A stretch of 64,000 nucleotides of DNA from [Clostridium] fimetarium (GTDB taxonomy: Bacteria > Bacillota > Clostridia > Lachnospirales > Lachnospiraceae), in NCBI RefSeq assembly GCF_900111235.1, contig NZ_FOJI01000003.1, positions 310,001 through 374,000 on the forward strand. The letters are read 5' to 3'. The notes below the pieces were generated by a model, which did no database searches, was not told the DNA's origin, and saw only the letters and a program-made list of their open reading frames with translations. A program made the translations under genes and the position numbers. Below are positions 9,481 to 18,900 of the stretch, in pieces. Each line of letters starts with the position of its first letter. Position 1 is the stretch's first letter.

Positions 9481-9542
9481 AAAAAAACTGATGGCTATCA
9501 CTACTCACCATAATGTAATCGAGTAGTAGTATTTCCATCAGT
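9481..9542 (-). terminator. Rho-independent terminator after rhaM
   Basis: Read on the minus strand, a stem of ACTGATGG with CCATCAGT (perfect, 8 bp) encloses a second stem, ACTACTC with GAGTAGT, and is followed directly by seven Ts. It sits 65 bp after the rhaM stop codon and before the start of the double RhaM-like gene. Confidence 0.8.
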
Positions 9543-9606
9543 TGCGCAAATTTAATCATTCTGTCTGTTAATCTAGTAGCTTTCATGGAATGATTTAATC
9601 TTCCAC

Positions 9607-9918
9607 TCAATCAAGATGAAACATCAACTCTAGATCTTTACTAACCGGACTATTATCCTCATTTGTCTCCATAATTGATGCCATGAAATCCCACCATTTT
9701 TGATTTACATCTGTTTTCCCAGCCTTATTCCACCGTTCTTCATTTTCTATTTCGATATACCCAAATAAAATATTGGTTTCCTCATCAAGAAAAATACTAT
9801 AATTTTTCCCACCTTGATTATGAATTATATCTTTCATTTCAGGCCAAAGCTCATTATGCCTCTTTTTGTATTCTGCTGCCATTCCATCATTAAGTTTCAT
9901 CTTAAACCCTTTTATCAT
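9607..9918 (-). CDS. rhaM: L-rhamnose mutarotase
   Basis: 103 residues, the normal length for this family. It interconverts the alpha and beta anomers of L-rhamnose (EC 5.1.3.32) in the cytoplasm so that the isomerase receives the right anomer. The family pattern is clear: 'EYKKRHNELWPEM' with the catalytic-type His, 'YSIFLDEETNILFGYIEI', 'EERWNKAGKTDVNQKWW' and 'ETNEDNSPVSKDLE'. No rhaA, rhaB or rhaD is present in the window, so either those genes lie elsewhere or the enzyme serves another sugar. It follows galT after a 144-bp gap. The start matches that of the Escherichia coli protein. Confidence 0.92.
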   Translation of the reverse strand: MIKGFKMKLNDGMAAEYKKRHNELWPEMKDIIHNQGGKNYSIFLDEETNILFGYIEIENEERWNKAGKTDVNQKWWDFMASIMETNEDNSPVSKDLELMFHLD

Positions 9919-10062
9919 AGTTTAATCTTATCTCCTTTTCTGTGTTTTGCTTGAACAAAATACTTTTGAATCATTAATAGTCATATTACACTTAGCATCA
10001 TTTTCCGTCAACGTAATTATATTATATAAGCAGAAATATTTCATTTTGTAACATGAATACTA

Positions 10063-11565
10063 TTAAATACTAAGTGTTTTTATAAATCTTCTAAAAGCTT
10101 CTCTGCCCTCTGGAGTACACTTATATACTCCGGCATCTTCAAGCACTTTAACAAATACGTTTCCTGTTTCTCTTTTCAATATATCCATTATATTTTCTTC
10201 ATTCAGATCATTGTAGTTTGAAATCCATTCATTCACCCACTCGTAATGTTTTTCAACTGCGCTATCATTTCTAATTTCTGAAATGTTTCCACCTAGTATA
10301 TAGTCCGATAGGATTTCCAATTCATCTTTTAGTCTTGATGGAAGAATCGCAAGTCCCATCACTTCTATCAACCCAATATTTTCTTTCTTAATATGATGAT
10401 ATTGTTCATGTGGATGATATACACCAAGTGGATATTCCTCAGTCGTTATATTATTTCGCATTGCAAGGTCAAGTTCATATTCCTCACCATTCATTCTGGC
10501 AATTGGTGTAATTGTATTATGAGGTTCGCCATTTGTTTGCGCATATACAAATGCAGCTTCATCTGTATACCCTCTCCAAGTATCCAAAATATGTGTCGCA
10601 AGTTCAATTACTCGATCACAATTACTGTTTCTTAAGCGAATCACTGATAATGGCCATTTTACAATTCCAGCCGTTACACCTTCAAATCCTTTGATCGTAA
10701 ATTCTTCTTCAACAGGCGCTTTTTCCATGGCAAATTGATAACAACCACCCTGATAATGATCATGAGTCAGTATCGAGCCACCTACTATAGGAAGGTCTGC
10801 ATTTGAGCCAATAAAATACTTAGGAAACTGTCTAATAAATGCGAATAGATTTTCAAATGTCTGCCTTCCAATTGACATAGGAATATGCTTATAATTTAGC
10901 ACGATACAATGTTCATTATAATAAACATATGGGGAATATTGAAGTCCCCAATCCCCACCATTCATTTTCAATGGAATAATTCTGTGATTCTGCCTTGCCG
11001 GATAATTAAGTCTTCCTGCGTAACCTTCGCTTTCACGGCAGAGCAAACATTGTGGATATCCGCTACTTTTTATAAAACGTGCAGCAGCAATTGCTTTTGG
11101 ATCCTTTTCCGGCTTTGAAAGATTAATTGACATATCAATTTCGCCGTATATGCTTGGCTTTATCCAACGTATATCTTTCGAGACTCTGTAACGTCTTATA
11201 TAATCGCTATCCATACTTAATTTATAAAAATAATCAGTTGCGCTTGATGGTGTGTCTTCATATCTTTTCCTGAATTCATTTATTATCACACTTGGAGCTG
11301 GCATGATACATCCCATTATTTTTGTGTCAAATAAGTCTCTATATACAACTGAATTTTCTGCAATCAATCCTTTATCAATCCCATAATCCAGCATAGGCTC
11401 CAATATTTTTCCCAGATTTTCTTCTCTTTCGCATGAGACATTCTCATAGTCATCAAGTTGCAACACTTCGAGTAATCTATTGATTGTATACACAATATCT
11501 GTTTTCTGAATCAATCCATTTTCTACACCATATAAAACAAGTTTTTTAATTGCTTCATTCAACAT
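10063..11565 (-). CDS. galT: Galactose-1-phosphate uridylyltransferase, type II
   Basis: 500 residues, the length of the Gram-positive class II GalT (about 490-500), much longer than the E. coli-type enzyme. It exchanges UMP between UDP-glucose and galactose 1-phosphate in the Leloir pathway. The family segment 'VGGSILTHDHYQGG', holding the His-rich active-site region, is present, as are 'YNEHCIVLNYKH' and the conserved N-terminal 'FRKRYEDTPSSATDYFY'. The ATG at 11565 has GGGG six bases upstream and overlaps the galK stop by 11 bp; an in-frame ATG at 11577 is less well placed. galK and galT are thus translationally coupled. Confidence 0.93.
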   Translation of the reverse strand: MLNEAIKKLVLYGVENGLIQKTDIVYTINRLLEVLQLDDYENVSCEREENLGKILEPMLDYGIDKGLIAENSVVYRDLFDTKIMGCIMPAPSVIINEFRKRYEDTPSSATDYFYKLSMDSDYIRRYRVSKDIRWIKPSIYGEIDMSINLSKPEKDPKAIAAARFIKSSGYPQCLLCRESEGYAGRLNYPARQNHRIIPLKMNGGDWGLQYSPYVYYNEHCIVLNYKHIPMSIGRQTFENLFAFIRQFPKYFIGSNADLPIVGGSILTHDHYQGGCYQFAMEKAPVEEEFTIKGFEGVTAGIVKWPLSVIRLRNSNCDRVIELATHILDTWRGYTDEAAFVYAQTNGEPHNTITPIARMNGEEYELDLAMRNNITTEEYPLGVYHPHEQYHHIKKENIGLIEVMGLAILPSRLKDELEILSDYILGGNISEIRNDSAVEKHYEWVNEWISNYNDLNEENIMDILKRETGNVFVKVLEDAGVYKCTPEGREAFRRFIKTLSI

Positions 11566-12805
11566 AATTAACCCCATCGATATCTATTTTGTGTGCTCCA
11601 TCACCTACACCGGCAACATAAAAATCTGCGCTATAGCCAATTTCTTCTTCATACGTTTTGCCAACTTGTTCAATAAATGCATCAATGCAGTCATCTCTTA
11701 CGATGCTCACTGTACATCCTCCAAACCCTGCACCCGTCATTCTTGAACCTACTACACCTTCACACTTTTGGGCTTCTTGCACAAGTAGATCAAGTTCTAC
11801 CCCTGTGACTTCAAAATCATCACGAAGTGAACGATGTGACTCATTCATAAGCTTACCAAATTCTACAATATCATTAATTTCAAGTGCCGTTACTGCATTT
11901 TTTGTACGTTCATTTTCATATATCACATGTTTTGCACGGGCGAGTAAAATATCATCTGCAATTACATCTTGGATTTCATTAAAATCAGCCACTGTTAAAT
12001 CGCACAGACAACTCACTTTTTTTCTTGTCTGTAATAACGCAAGTGCTTGTTCACACTCACTTCTTCTTTCATTATATTTCGAATCAGCAAGACTTCTCTT
12101 CTTATTACTGCTGATAATAACGATTTTATATTTGCCCAACTTTAAAGGTACATATTTATATGACAGATTGTTTGTATCCAGAAATATTGCATAATCTTTT
12201 TTTGCCATAGCTACTGCAAACTGATCCATGATTCCGCAATTAACGCCTACATATTTATTTTCTGCGAACTGTCCGATTAGCGCAATATCTTGAAGTGATA
12301 TCCCATGAATATCATCATTGGAATCACTGTTATCAATGCCATTCCTGCTATCAATATCCTTCGTGCCATTCATATCCTTCAGCATAATTCCTGTTAACAC
12401 CTCAAGTGATGCTGAGGATGATAAACCAGAGCCATTGGGTATATTTCCATACACTAGAAAGTCGTAGCCATAAGTAAGTGGATAGCCTTTCTCTTCAAAA
12501 GCCCACATAACACCCTTTGGGTACATTGTCCAATTCTTTTCTAACCCATTCACAAATTCATCAAGTGAAGACTGTACCACTCCTTTTTTTTCAAAATTCA
12601 TGGAATACATATACAGCTTTCTGTCTGCTCTTTTTCTTGCTACCATATAGGTTCCCATTGTCAAGCCACATGGAAAGACATATCCGCCATTAAAATCTGT
12701 ATATTCTCCAATTAGATTCACTCTTCCAGGTGTAAAATATCCACGAATATCTCCACCCTCTCCAAACTTATCCACAAATTCATTCAATAAATTAATATGA
12801 TTCAT
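11555..12805 (-). CDS. galK: Galactokinase
   Basis: 416 residues, a GHMP-superfamily kinase that phosphorylates alpha-D-galactose with ATP in the cytoplasm. The galactokinase signature 'GRVNLIGEYTDFNGGYVFP' lies near the N-terminus, the ATP loop is 'PNGSGLSSSASLEV', the catalytic Asp region is 'GVNCGIMDQFAVAM', and the C-terminal GHMP motif is 'RMTGAGFGGCTVSIV'. The start at 12805 has AAGGAGGG eight bases upstream; in-frame codons upstream lack a site. A small asparagine/aspartate-rich insert ('DIDSRNGIDNSDSNDD') follows the ATP-loop region. It is divergent from the AraC regulator at 13008 and is the first gene of the galKT(-rhaM) unit. Confidence 0.95.
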   Translation of the reverse strand: MNHINLLNEFVDKFGEGGDIRGYFTPGRVNLIGEYTDFNGGYVFPCGLTMGTYMVARKRADRKLYMYSMNFEKKGVVQSSLDEFVNGLEKNWTMYPKGVMWAFEEKGYPLTYGYDFLVYGNIPNGSGLSSSASLEVLTGIMLKDMNGTKDIDSRNGIDNSDSNDDIHGISLQDIALIGQFAENKYVGVNCGIMDQFAVAMAKKDYAIFLDTNNLSYKYVPLKLGKYKIVIISSNKKRSLADSKYNERRSECEQALALLQTRKKVSCLCDLTVADFNEIQDVIADDILLARAKHVIYENERTKNAVTALEINDIVEFGKLMNESHRSLRDDFEVTGVELDLLVQEAQKCEGVVGSRMTGAGFGGCTVSIVRDDCIDAFIEQVGKTYEEEIGYSADFYVAGVGDGAHKIDIDGVNYVE

Positions 12806-12896
12806 AAAACCCTCCTTAAGCATCAAAAACTATTTGAGTAAAAACCATTTGATTATTCTCTAATTATGATTATAATGAGATATATACTCTTATACA

Positions 12897-12931
12897 ACAA
12901 CTATATTAGTGATTATTATAACTATATTGCG
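12897..12931. promoter_or_regulatory. Candidate AraC-type operator, two direct half-sites
   Basis: Two near-identical elements, acaactatattagtg at 12897 and ataactatattgcg at 12918, lie in the same orientation exactly 21 bp apart (two helical turns) between divergent galK and the AraC regulator gene. That is the usual geometry for an AraC-family dimer. The core recurs at 15853 and in shorter form at 20070, ahead of the galM-side operon and of the GH59 gene. Binding is inferred. Confidence 0.5.
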
Positions 12932-13007
12932 TTTTTATCATATATATTAAAAATATTCTTACACAAACTTGATATAAGCAAAAAATAGCAAGAAAAAGGA
13001 GCGCCTT

Positions 13008-13925
13008 ATGCAGCTGAAAACAAACAATAACCAAAAGGAATTAAAAACACATGGCACTTATGAATTTCCTGTTGATATTAGTCTGGAAATTCTCTCACGT
13101 TATGATACTGGTGCTTTTTCATGTCATTGGCATCCTGAAATAGAACTGACACTGGTTTTAAGCGGTGAAATAGAATACATGATTAATGAGAACCTTTATC
13201 ATCTGCGAGAAGGTGATGTAGTTTTTTGTAATTCCAACGCACTTCACGCCGGACATATGCACAATCATAATGACTGTCAATATATCTCAATTGCCTTTAA
13301 CCCACGTATTATCTATGGGTTTGAATCAAGTACCATCCAAACAAAATACATAACGCCAGTTGTTTCCAACACAATGTTTAGTTCCTTTCATTTCACTTGC
13401 GATAACCCTGATAATAAAAGTATTCTTTCACATATCAAAAAAATCTATACTTTAAACCAAAAGAAAAAAGATGGATATGAACTCAAAATTCAACACCACC
13501 TTTTACTTGTATGGATCGCTATCTACCAATATGCATCGAACTATTCGATTTTGCAATCAGATGCAGCATGCTTGGCAAGCACTGTTAAAATCCAGCATCT
13601 AAAAGCAATATTTGACTATATTCATCTACACTATGATGAAACGATCACCCTTGATGATATCGGAAACGCGGCAAATCTAAGCAAAGGCGAATGCTGTCGT
13701 TTTTTCAAGAAGCATACAAACCAGTCAATTTTTGATTATATTCTATATTATCGCATAGAAAAAAGCCTGCCGCTTTTAATCTCAAAAGACATGACGATTA
13801 CTGAGATTGCTTGTGCAACAGGCTTTTCAAATACTAGTTATTTTTCAAAAATATTTAAAAAATTAATAAATTTCACTCCTAAAGAATATCAGAAAATATA
13901 TTTCAAGAATAATATACCGCAATAA
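13008..13925 (+). CDS. AraC-family regulator with cupin sensor domain
   Basis: 305 residues. Residues 30-110 form a cupin-type arabinose-binding fold ('HWHPEIELTLVLSGEIEYMI', 'LREGDVVFCNSNALHAGH'). Residues about 200-300 are the AraC DNA-binding domain with two helix-turn-helix units ('LDDIGNAANLSKGECCRFFK' and 'ITEIACATGFSNTSYFSKIF') and the closing 'TPKEYQKIY'. The ATG follows AAAAAGGAG. It is divergent from galK and converges on galM, so it is very probably the local regulator of the galactose genes and the GH59 gene, responding to galactose or a galactoside. The ligand is inferred from context. Confidence 0.9.
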   Translation: MQLKTNNNQKELKTHGTYEFPVDISLEILSRYDTGAFSCHWHPEIELTLVLSGEIEYMINENLYHLREGDVVFCNSNALHAGHMHNHNDCQYISIAFNPRIIYGFESSTIQTKYITPVVSNTMFSSFHFTCDNPDNKSILSHIKKIYTLNQKKKDGYELKIQHHLLLVWIAIYQYASNYSILQSDAACLASTVKIQHLKAIFDYIHLHYDETITLDDIGNAANLSKGECCRFFKKHTNQSIFDYILYYRIEKSLPLLISKDMTITEIACATGFSNTSYFSKIFKKLINFTPKEYQKIYFKNNIPQ

Positions 13926-13961
13926 CTTATACTCATTAAATTCAATTCATTCGTTTTTTCA

Positions 13962-15005
13962 TTAAATTCTACAAACATAAAATTTGTATATTGTTGTTTT
14001 ATTATAGATCTCTTTTGCTTTCAAAATCGAACTCAGGAAATTATCATGGTGTGGTGCGTCTGGAAAATACTGTGTTTCAAAACATACAGCCTCTTTTGCA
14101 TTATATACTGCGCCAGATTTTCCTGCGCTATGATCAAGAAAATTTGCTGTATATAGTTGTAATCCTGGCATATCAGTCATTATTTCCATTGTTATACCGC
14201 TCACATCCGACACAACTGCTGCTACTTTACAGAGTTGACTATTATTTTTCAGAACATAGTTATGATCATAACCATCTGCAATCTTTAAAGCTTCATAATC
14301 ATGATTTATATCCTGTCCAATTTCTTTAAACGTTCTAAAATCCATAGGTGTTCCTGCAACCTCAACTAATTCGCCTGTTGGAATAGATTTTGAATCTGTC
14401 TTCGTATAATAATCTGCATCGATCATGAGTTTCTCTTTTAAAATACTCCCTGACGCATGTCCATCTAAATTAAAATAACTATGATTCGTCATATTTACGA
14501 TCGTATCTGCATCACTCACGGCATAATAGTTAATTTTGAATTCATCGTCTTCTGAAAGCGAATAGGTAACCTTAATATCCACATTTCCTGGAAACCCCTG
14601 ATCCATATCTGGGCTTCGCAAGCTAAATGTGACACTATTATCTTCTATATTTTCTGTTTCCCACATTCTGTTCGCATAATAGTCACAGCCGCCATGGAGA
14701 TTATTTCCATTATCATTATCAGTGAGTTTATAACTTTTTCCTGATATTGAGCACTGTGCATTACCAATACGATTTGCATTACGTCCGATAAATGCACCGA
14801 AGAAAGATTTTCTGCCTTCATATCCTTTCGCATCATCATATCCGAGTACAACATCGATTGTTTTTCCATATTTATCGTTCACAAATATACTTACAACAGT
14901 TGCTCCATAATCACTGATTGCTACTTTTGTTCCTTTTTCGTTTTTTATAATAATTAAACTTGTTTTCTCACCTTTTGAAGTGACTCCAAAATCAATTACA
15001 TTCAT
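13962..15005 (-). CDS. galM: Galactose mutarotase (aldose 1-epimerase)
   Basis: 347 residues, the normal family length. It converts beta-D-galactose, released by hydrolysis of beta-galactosides, to the alpha anomer used by galactokinase. 'FIGRNANRIGNA' and 'NLHGG' are conserved binding elements, the catalytic His lies in 'TNHSYFNLDGH' and the catalytic Glu in 'VCFETQYFPDAPHH'. The ATG at 15005 (MNVIDFG) lies downstream of AGGAGG with a rather long 12-base gap. An in-frame codon at 15041 would overlap the upstream gene and lacks a site. The gene follows the 15022-15816 gene by 16 bp, so the two form an operon. Confidence 0.93.
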   Translation of the reverse strand: MNVIDFGVTSKGEKTSLIIIKNEKGTKVAISDYGATVVSIFVNDKYGKTIDVVLGYDDAKGYEGRKSFFGAFIGRNANRIGNAQCSISGKSYKLTDNDNGNNLHGGCDYYANRMWETENIEDNSVTFSLRSPDMDQGFPGNVDIKVTYSLSEDDEFKINYYAVSDADTIVNMTNHSYFNLDGHASGSILKEKLMIDADYYTKTDSKSIPTGELVEVAGTPMDFRTFKEIGQDINHDYEALKIADGYDHNYVLKNNSQLCKVAAVVSDVSGITMEIMTDMPGLQLYTANFLDHSAGKSGAVYNAKEAVCFETQYFPDAPHHDNFLSSILKAKEIYNKTTIYKFYVCRI

Positions 15006-15021
15006 AATAAACACATACCTC

Positions 15022-15816
15022 CTAATATTCGTTTTTTCCATACACTTCTATCTGACTCAGCGCTGGAAACATGGAAGGATCATCTGATTTTATTAATTTA
15101 TCAATTTTTATCCACTCGATTTTCTTCTGCGCAAATTCACATATATGCGGCTTACATGATTTTTCCATATCAAATTCCATCTGTGTTCCATCTGAAAAAG
15201 AAAATCTCACCTGCGTCCACCAATTATCATGTGGAAAATCTGCTCTCGTATACAATACAATTTTGTCTGCTACAATTGTTCTTCCAAAATCAATTTTAAA
15301 TTCGGCATCATCTTGCATATTAATTCCCCATGATTCATATGGCCAGTTTCCATGCGAGGAATTTTCTCTATTACCATCTATGGCATTTCTTGCTGCAAAA
15401 ACTGCTTCCCCTCTGGTTTCAACATTTGCCGTAGCATGTGGAAACATTACAGTATTGACATGCTGATCCAAATTGTTAACCGCCAAATTCCTATATCTTG
15501 ATATTTCCTCTTCTGTCGCTGTCCTGATCTTAATCAAATGTATATTCCCTGCAAATGATTTCGGTGAATATGATACTTTATTTTCATCAAATGGGATTTT
15601 ATATTCAAACGATTTATCTTTCATAAATACAAACGAACTTTCCATTGCATCATCCACTGATACCACAACATAAATACCACTCTCCGAAGATTCAAATGTA
15701 ATCGTATCATCATGCAAATATGCATCCTTATACACGAGACAACATTGATCCTCCTGTGATTTTTCAGACATCCTCTTACCTAATTTGTTTTTAATTATTA
15801 TATTATAATATGCCAT
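15022..15816 (-). CDS. Galactose-binding-fold (F5/8 type C-like) protein
   Basis: 264 residues without a signal peptide, so it is cytoplasmic. The C-terminal 140 residues resemble a discoidin/CBM32-like galactose-binding beta-sandwich: 'AARNAIDGNRENSSHGNWPY', 'FKIDFGRTIVADKIVLYTR', 'WWTQVRFSFSDGTQMEF' and 'SQIEVYG'. The N-terminal 110 residues form a separate beta-rich region ('SGIYVVVSVDDAMESSFVF'). No catalytic motif is apparent. The ATG at 15816 (MAYYN) has AAGGAG six bases upstream. It is co-transcribed with galM and is probably a cytoplasmic carbohydrate-binding accessory protein; the ligand is unknown. Confidence 0.75.
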   Translation of the reverse strand: MAYYNIIIKNKLGKRMSEKSQEDQCCLVYKDAYLHDDTITFESSESGIYVVVSVDDAMESSFVFMKDKSFEYKIPFDENKVSYSPKSFAGNIHLIKIRTATEEEISRYRNLAVNNLDQHVNTVMFPHATANVETRGEAVFAARNAIDGNRENSSHGNWPYESWGINMQDDAEFKIDFGRTIVADKIVLYTRADFPHDNWWTQVRFSFSDGTQMEFDMEKSCKPHICEFAQKKIEWIKIDKLIKSDDPSMFPALSQIEVYGKNEY

Positions 15817-15852
15817 ATTTCTCCTTGCCATAACTTTATCTTTTTTATCGAT

Positions 15853-15868
15853 ACAACTATATTAACGC
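15853..15868. promoter_or_regulatory. Isolated copy of the galK-promoter half-site
   Basis: acaactatattaacgc lies 37 bp upstream of the ATG at 15816 and matches the first 12 bases of the half-site at 12897 exactly. A well-matched second half-site 21 bp away is not visible, so this is only a weak candidate for the same AraC regulator. Confidence 0.35.
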
Positions 15869-15971
15869 ATTGCCTTTACAAAGTCAAAAGGAACAAAAAC
15901 ACTATTAACTGTATTTCTGCAATCAATAGTGCTCTTGTTTATACCTTTTTTGTATCTCATATGAAATTCTT

Positions 15972-18900
15972 TTATTTACTATTAATATTTCTTGCTTTTT
16001 TTCGTTTGATAAATGACACCAAAACCAATGATGCCAAAATAAATGCAGATACAACCCCAAGCACAATTATTGTACTTACCATCGTTGTGTCCCCGGTTGC
16101 TATGCCATTTTCTACGGCAGTGCTTTCACTGCTTGGAGTACTTGGCTCATTTATTGTAGCTTCCGAAATAGGAGTTTTCTTTACAAGTTCAGCTATTGCT
16201 TTTTCCAATGCTGTTCCCGTCGCATCTAAATTTTCCTGTATCACTATTTCATTATTAATTTCTGAATTTGCATCATTCAACGCCATCGTCACTTTTTCAT
16301 AACTTTCATCTGTATATAGACTAGCATCAATTGATCTTGCTTTCTCCATTTTTTCTTTTAGTTTATTGGGGTTTACAATTCCGATTGCTGCTGCTTTCAA
16401 TGCAGTGTAGGCAGCGTCAATTTCATTCTGGGAAGCCCTTACATTGGCTGATACGTCCCTAGCAGTTTGCAACGCTGTAGTAAATGGTATCCATTTGTCT
16501 TCAAACATAGTATCTATATATTTTGTATTTTCAACTTTCTGAATTAATTCGTCGAGTTGCGCTTTATCCATTTCTCCTGATGGTAGAATATCAATGGCAT
16601 CTAGTACAAAATTTCCTGATTTCACAGTAACCTTAACCGTATGTGCACTGTTCTTCAAACCATCCTGAATATAAGTTGAATAATGCTGGTTGCTGGATTG
16701 TGTGGTAACATCTGTAGCTACCTGTTTGCCATCCACACTAATATCCAATGTCGCAGAACCATCATTTCCACCCAGGAGTGCAAATCCTGCCCCTGACATA
16801 TCAAATTGAAAACTTGAACCTGGTGTAGCGGTAGTACTTGTTGAACGGTACCAGTCATTACTGCTAGCGCCGTTACCTGCAACACGAATATCCCATGTAC
16901 CATCATAGGTGACTTCATCAGAAGCATTGTCAATTAATTCGGTAGCATAAGGCTCATATCCATCCACTTTTTCTACAAGCAGATTATCAAAGGTAGTCTC
17001 ATTCCAACTACAGCCCAATCTTACACGGCCAAAGTATTCTGGATTCAAATCCGTATAGGCATTCACCAAAACCCCATCAACCCACGCGCTTATAACTGCT
17101 CCTTTTCCTTCCAATGCAAGCTTGTAGGTCCCCGCATCGTTTTTAGTAGCTGTGCCACTTGCCACAACAGTACTATGTTTCTTTAATGTCCAAATACCAT
17201 CCTTGGTAATACTCAGATTGTATCCGCTTCCTTCAAATCCCATACCTGTCTGTTGGCGGATATTCAAACCTGCATATCCAACACCTACAGTTACATCTAT
17301 GCTTGCCTTGTAGTTCATCCAGCGAAAATCACCAACAACACTATTGGGCGTATTGTTATTCCACTGGCTAACACTGTTATTAAGCAGTTGCTTCAACTGT
17401 CCGTTATCTACAACGAAAGCACCACTAAAGTCTACGGTATTTCGTGGTTCATTTCCACGACTTGTTAGATAATCTTTACCATAGGCACTATAATCATTAT
17501 ATTCGTCATAATTATAATCATCTGCATACAAAATGTTATCAGTTGTATCCAGAGTTTTACCTGAAGCATCCGTATCTAGTACTGCTTTCTCGTTTGATTC
17601 TGGCAAAGGATTCGTGTACTGCGCATCCTTATTACAGTCAAGGGTTGTTAAGGTAACTGTTGAATATGGCTCAACTGTTACAGTATAATAACCATTGCTG
17701 TATCCAGCCTCACCAATATATTGCATATAACTATCTGTCTTTGTTTCCCAGATTTCCATAGGTGCGCCGTCTGCAATATCCATATTTTGCGCTTTGACAC
17801 TATATTTTTGCGTCTTGCTGCTGTTATTTACCATTACAACAGAAAAATTCTTTTTGTCAGGTGCTGCAAGCGTCATATAGCTTGGATTGCCTGCTTCGTT
17901 TGTCAAATGATCTGAACCGCTGGAATTATTTGCACTGGCACTTGGAATTACACGCCAAATACCTGCCGTATTGTCTTCATTTTCCCAACCAGTCACAGCA
18001 AATTTTGAAAAATGTTCCAATAAATAAATCATTGGGTCATAATGTACATAACCTGCCCATGGCTCTCTTGCACTGATCAGTTCTTTGTGGTCATACTGTG
18101 CACCTTCATAAAAAGATCCGACTGCCGGCTGAAAAATATAATGGGTCTTGCGTGAATATACAAAACTCTTAATAAAGTTATCAGCAAGCGCTAATGGACT
18201 CTGAAATCCACCAATAGTGCCAGCACCATAAGCGATTGTTTTATTTTCCTGATACTCTGAATAACTAAATGTTGCGCAGCCTTCACTGTACCATATTTCT
18301 TTGTCGTCAACATCTGCCATTGTACGATAATCACGTGTTGAATTTGTATCACCTGCTCTATAGTGGAAACCAACAGCAGATACAGCATTATACAATGCAG
18401 AATCAGCTCTCATGCTTGGCACAATATTTAGGCTGGTATTTTCATCAGACGCAATGATTTTAATGCTGTTATATGCTTTTTGTGCTGCTGCATCCATATA
18501 ACTTGGGAAATCTTTTTCTTCTGTTAATTTTGTTTTAAACCATTTGATAAAATCTTCATCAGGATTAGATGTTTCATTGGTATCCGGATTGATATAATCT
18601 ACTATGTATCCATATTTTTCATAAGCATCAAATACTGTTTGGCTATACCATTTATACATTGCTTCATATCCTGCACCGGTGCGATCACTGTTCCATGCAC
18701 TCGCAACCCAGGTTGGCATTCCCCATCTTAGGAAACTGACTTTTATATCTGGATTGATTTTCTTTGCATCCGCTGCCAGTTGAAATCCAGGACTTCTGGA
18801 AGCATCCGCTTCTTCGGTTTCTAAACGCATTGTACATGCATCTGCACCAGTAGAGTTATTTCCATCGTTGCCCATCTCCATTTTTACATGGTTCATCAGT

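Noticed and set aside
13991-14329. Plus-strand gene opposite galM
   Set aside because: It lies wholly inside galM, which has a complete set of catalytic residues, and its translation is a low-complexity shadow.
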